64,000 bases of DNA from Roseobacter sinensis (lineage in GTDB: Bacteria > Pseudomonadota > Alphaproteobacteria > Rhodobacterales > Rhodobacteraceae): positions 1 to 64,000 of the forward strand of contig NZ_JALIEB010000006.1 of the NCBI RefSeq assembly GCF_025755255.1, given 5' to 3'. Below are positions 63,568-64,000 of this stretch, one piece after another; the stretch's first letter is position 1; each line of letters starts with the position of its first letter. The notes under the pieces were generated by a model, which ran no database searches, had not been told where the DNA came from, and saw only the letters and a list, made by a program, of their open reading frames with translations. Both the position numbers and the translations under genes were made by a program.

Positions 63568-64000
63568 ATGTCGTTCCACTGGCTCAAACACTATATGCCG
63601 CGGAGTTTGTACGCCCGGGCGATCCTGATCCTTCTGCTGCCGGTGGTGGTGCTGCAGCTGGTGGTGACCGTTCTTTTCCTCACGCGTCACTTCGAGGACG
63701 TGACGCAGCAGATGACCACAACCGTCGCCCGCGAGTTGCAGCTGGTGCTTGACGTCATCGATGAGGCTCCGGATCGCGCGGCGATCAGCGATCACGTTCA
63801 GGCCGCCCTGTCGCAACTGGACATGACGGTCGAACCCGTCACGGCGAGGGACGTTCCGCTCACCGATCTGCGCGGCCCGCTGGATTTCTCGGGACGGGTC
63901 ATCCTGAGCATGCTGCCTGAACTGGTCGAGCAGGTGACGCGCATTGATCTGACCGAGGATCGCAGGGTCCTCGTCTATGCGGAGACGGCCTCCGGCCCCG
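63568..64000 (+). CDS. EnvZ-like sensor histidine kinase, partial (N terminus)
   Basis: The first 144 residues are visible; the gene runs off the window. It starts MSFHWLKHYMPRSLYARAI, then a strong transmembrane helix (ILILLLPVVVLQLVVTVLFL) and a periplasmic segment (TRHFEDVTQQMTTTVARELQLVLDVID). This is the start of the EnvZ/OmpR-class kinase of Rhodobacteraceae. The HAMP, HisKA and ATPase domains would follow outside the window, so the identity is by N-terminal pattern only. Confidence 0.72.
   Translation, partial: MSFHWLKHYMPRSLYARAILILLLPVVVLQLVVTVLFLTRHFEDVTQQMTTTVARELQLVLDVIDEAPDRAAISDHVQAALSQLDMTVEPVTARDVPLTDLRGPLDFSGRVILSMLPELVEQVTRIDLTEDRRVLVYAETASGP

Noticed and set aside
1-64000. 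CRISPR array or insertion sequence
   Set aside because: No regularly spaced direct repeats, no cas genes and no transposase with terminal inverted repeats were seen.

Overview
The window looks like the chromosome of a marine-type alphaproteobacterium of the family Rhodobacteraceae (Roseobacter group). The evidence is high GC, the gene order lptF-lptG-lptD-surA-pdxA-rsmA, prfA-prmC-DUF4167, pepA-holC, a choline transporter of the ChoXWV type, a Fur/Mur-type regulator without a CxxC zinc site, and a short gene-end repeat of the kind seen in this family. This rests on gene content and protein motifs only; no database search was possible. || Layout. 0.4-12.5 kb is a nitrile/amide catabolism locus: a cytosolic AmiC-like amide sensor and a MarR regulator face each other; a cobalt-type nitrile hydratase follows, whose beta subunit is encoded by two overlapping genes; then come a beta-like accessory protein, two signature amidases and a complete UrtABCDE-like amide/urea ABC transporter between them. 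The implied route is import of amides (or nitriles entering the cell), hydration of nitrile to amide, and hydrolysis of amide to acid plus ammonia. 12.7-47.8 kb is ordinary core chromosome: Fur/Mur, a DEAD-box helicase, SelO, MazG, an M20 amidohydrolase with two tandem ureohydrolases, RF1 and its methyltransferase, the LPS-transport/ribosome operon, PepA, HolC, MarC, an ABC-F protein, Ndk, a CheB-CheR-PAS hybrid, the choline ABC transporter and a small cytochrome c. || 48.35-62.50 kb is an integrated element in the 3' half of tRNA-Asn(GTT). It is bounded by a perfect 49-bp direct repeat and lies beside an intact tRNA-Ser(GCT). It carries a tyrosine integrase, two excisionase/AlpA-like proteins, a primase-helicase, a candidate replication origin with CGGACA iterons in inverted arrangement, a terminase-small-subunit-like protein and a string of small, mostly coiled-coil proteins. 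It has no capsid, tail, portal or large terminase gene. This is the architecture of a phage satellite (PICI-like) rather than a full prophage. At its right end it carries likely defence cargo: a DUF3800 protein and a tight three-gene operon of a Dam-family adenine methylase, a four-helix membrane protein and a DGQHR-domain (DndB-like) protein. That operon is AT-richer than its surroundings and is the best candidate for an undescribed system in this window. || 62.6-64 kb returns to chromosome: a metallo-beta-lactamase-fold hydrolase and the start of an EnvZ-like sensor kinase cut by the window end.
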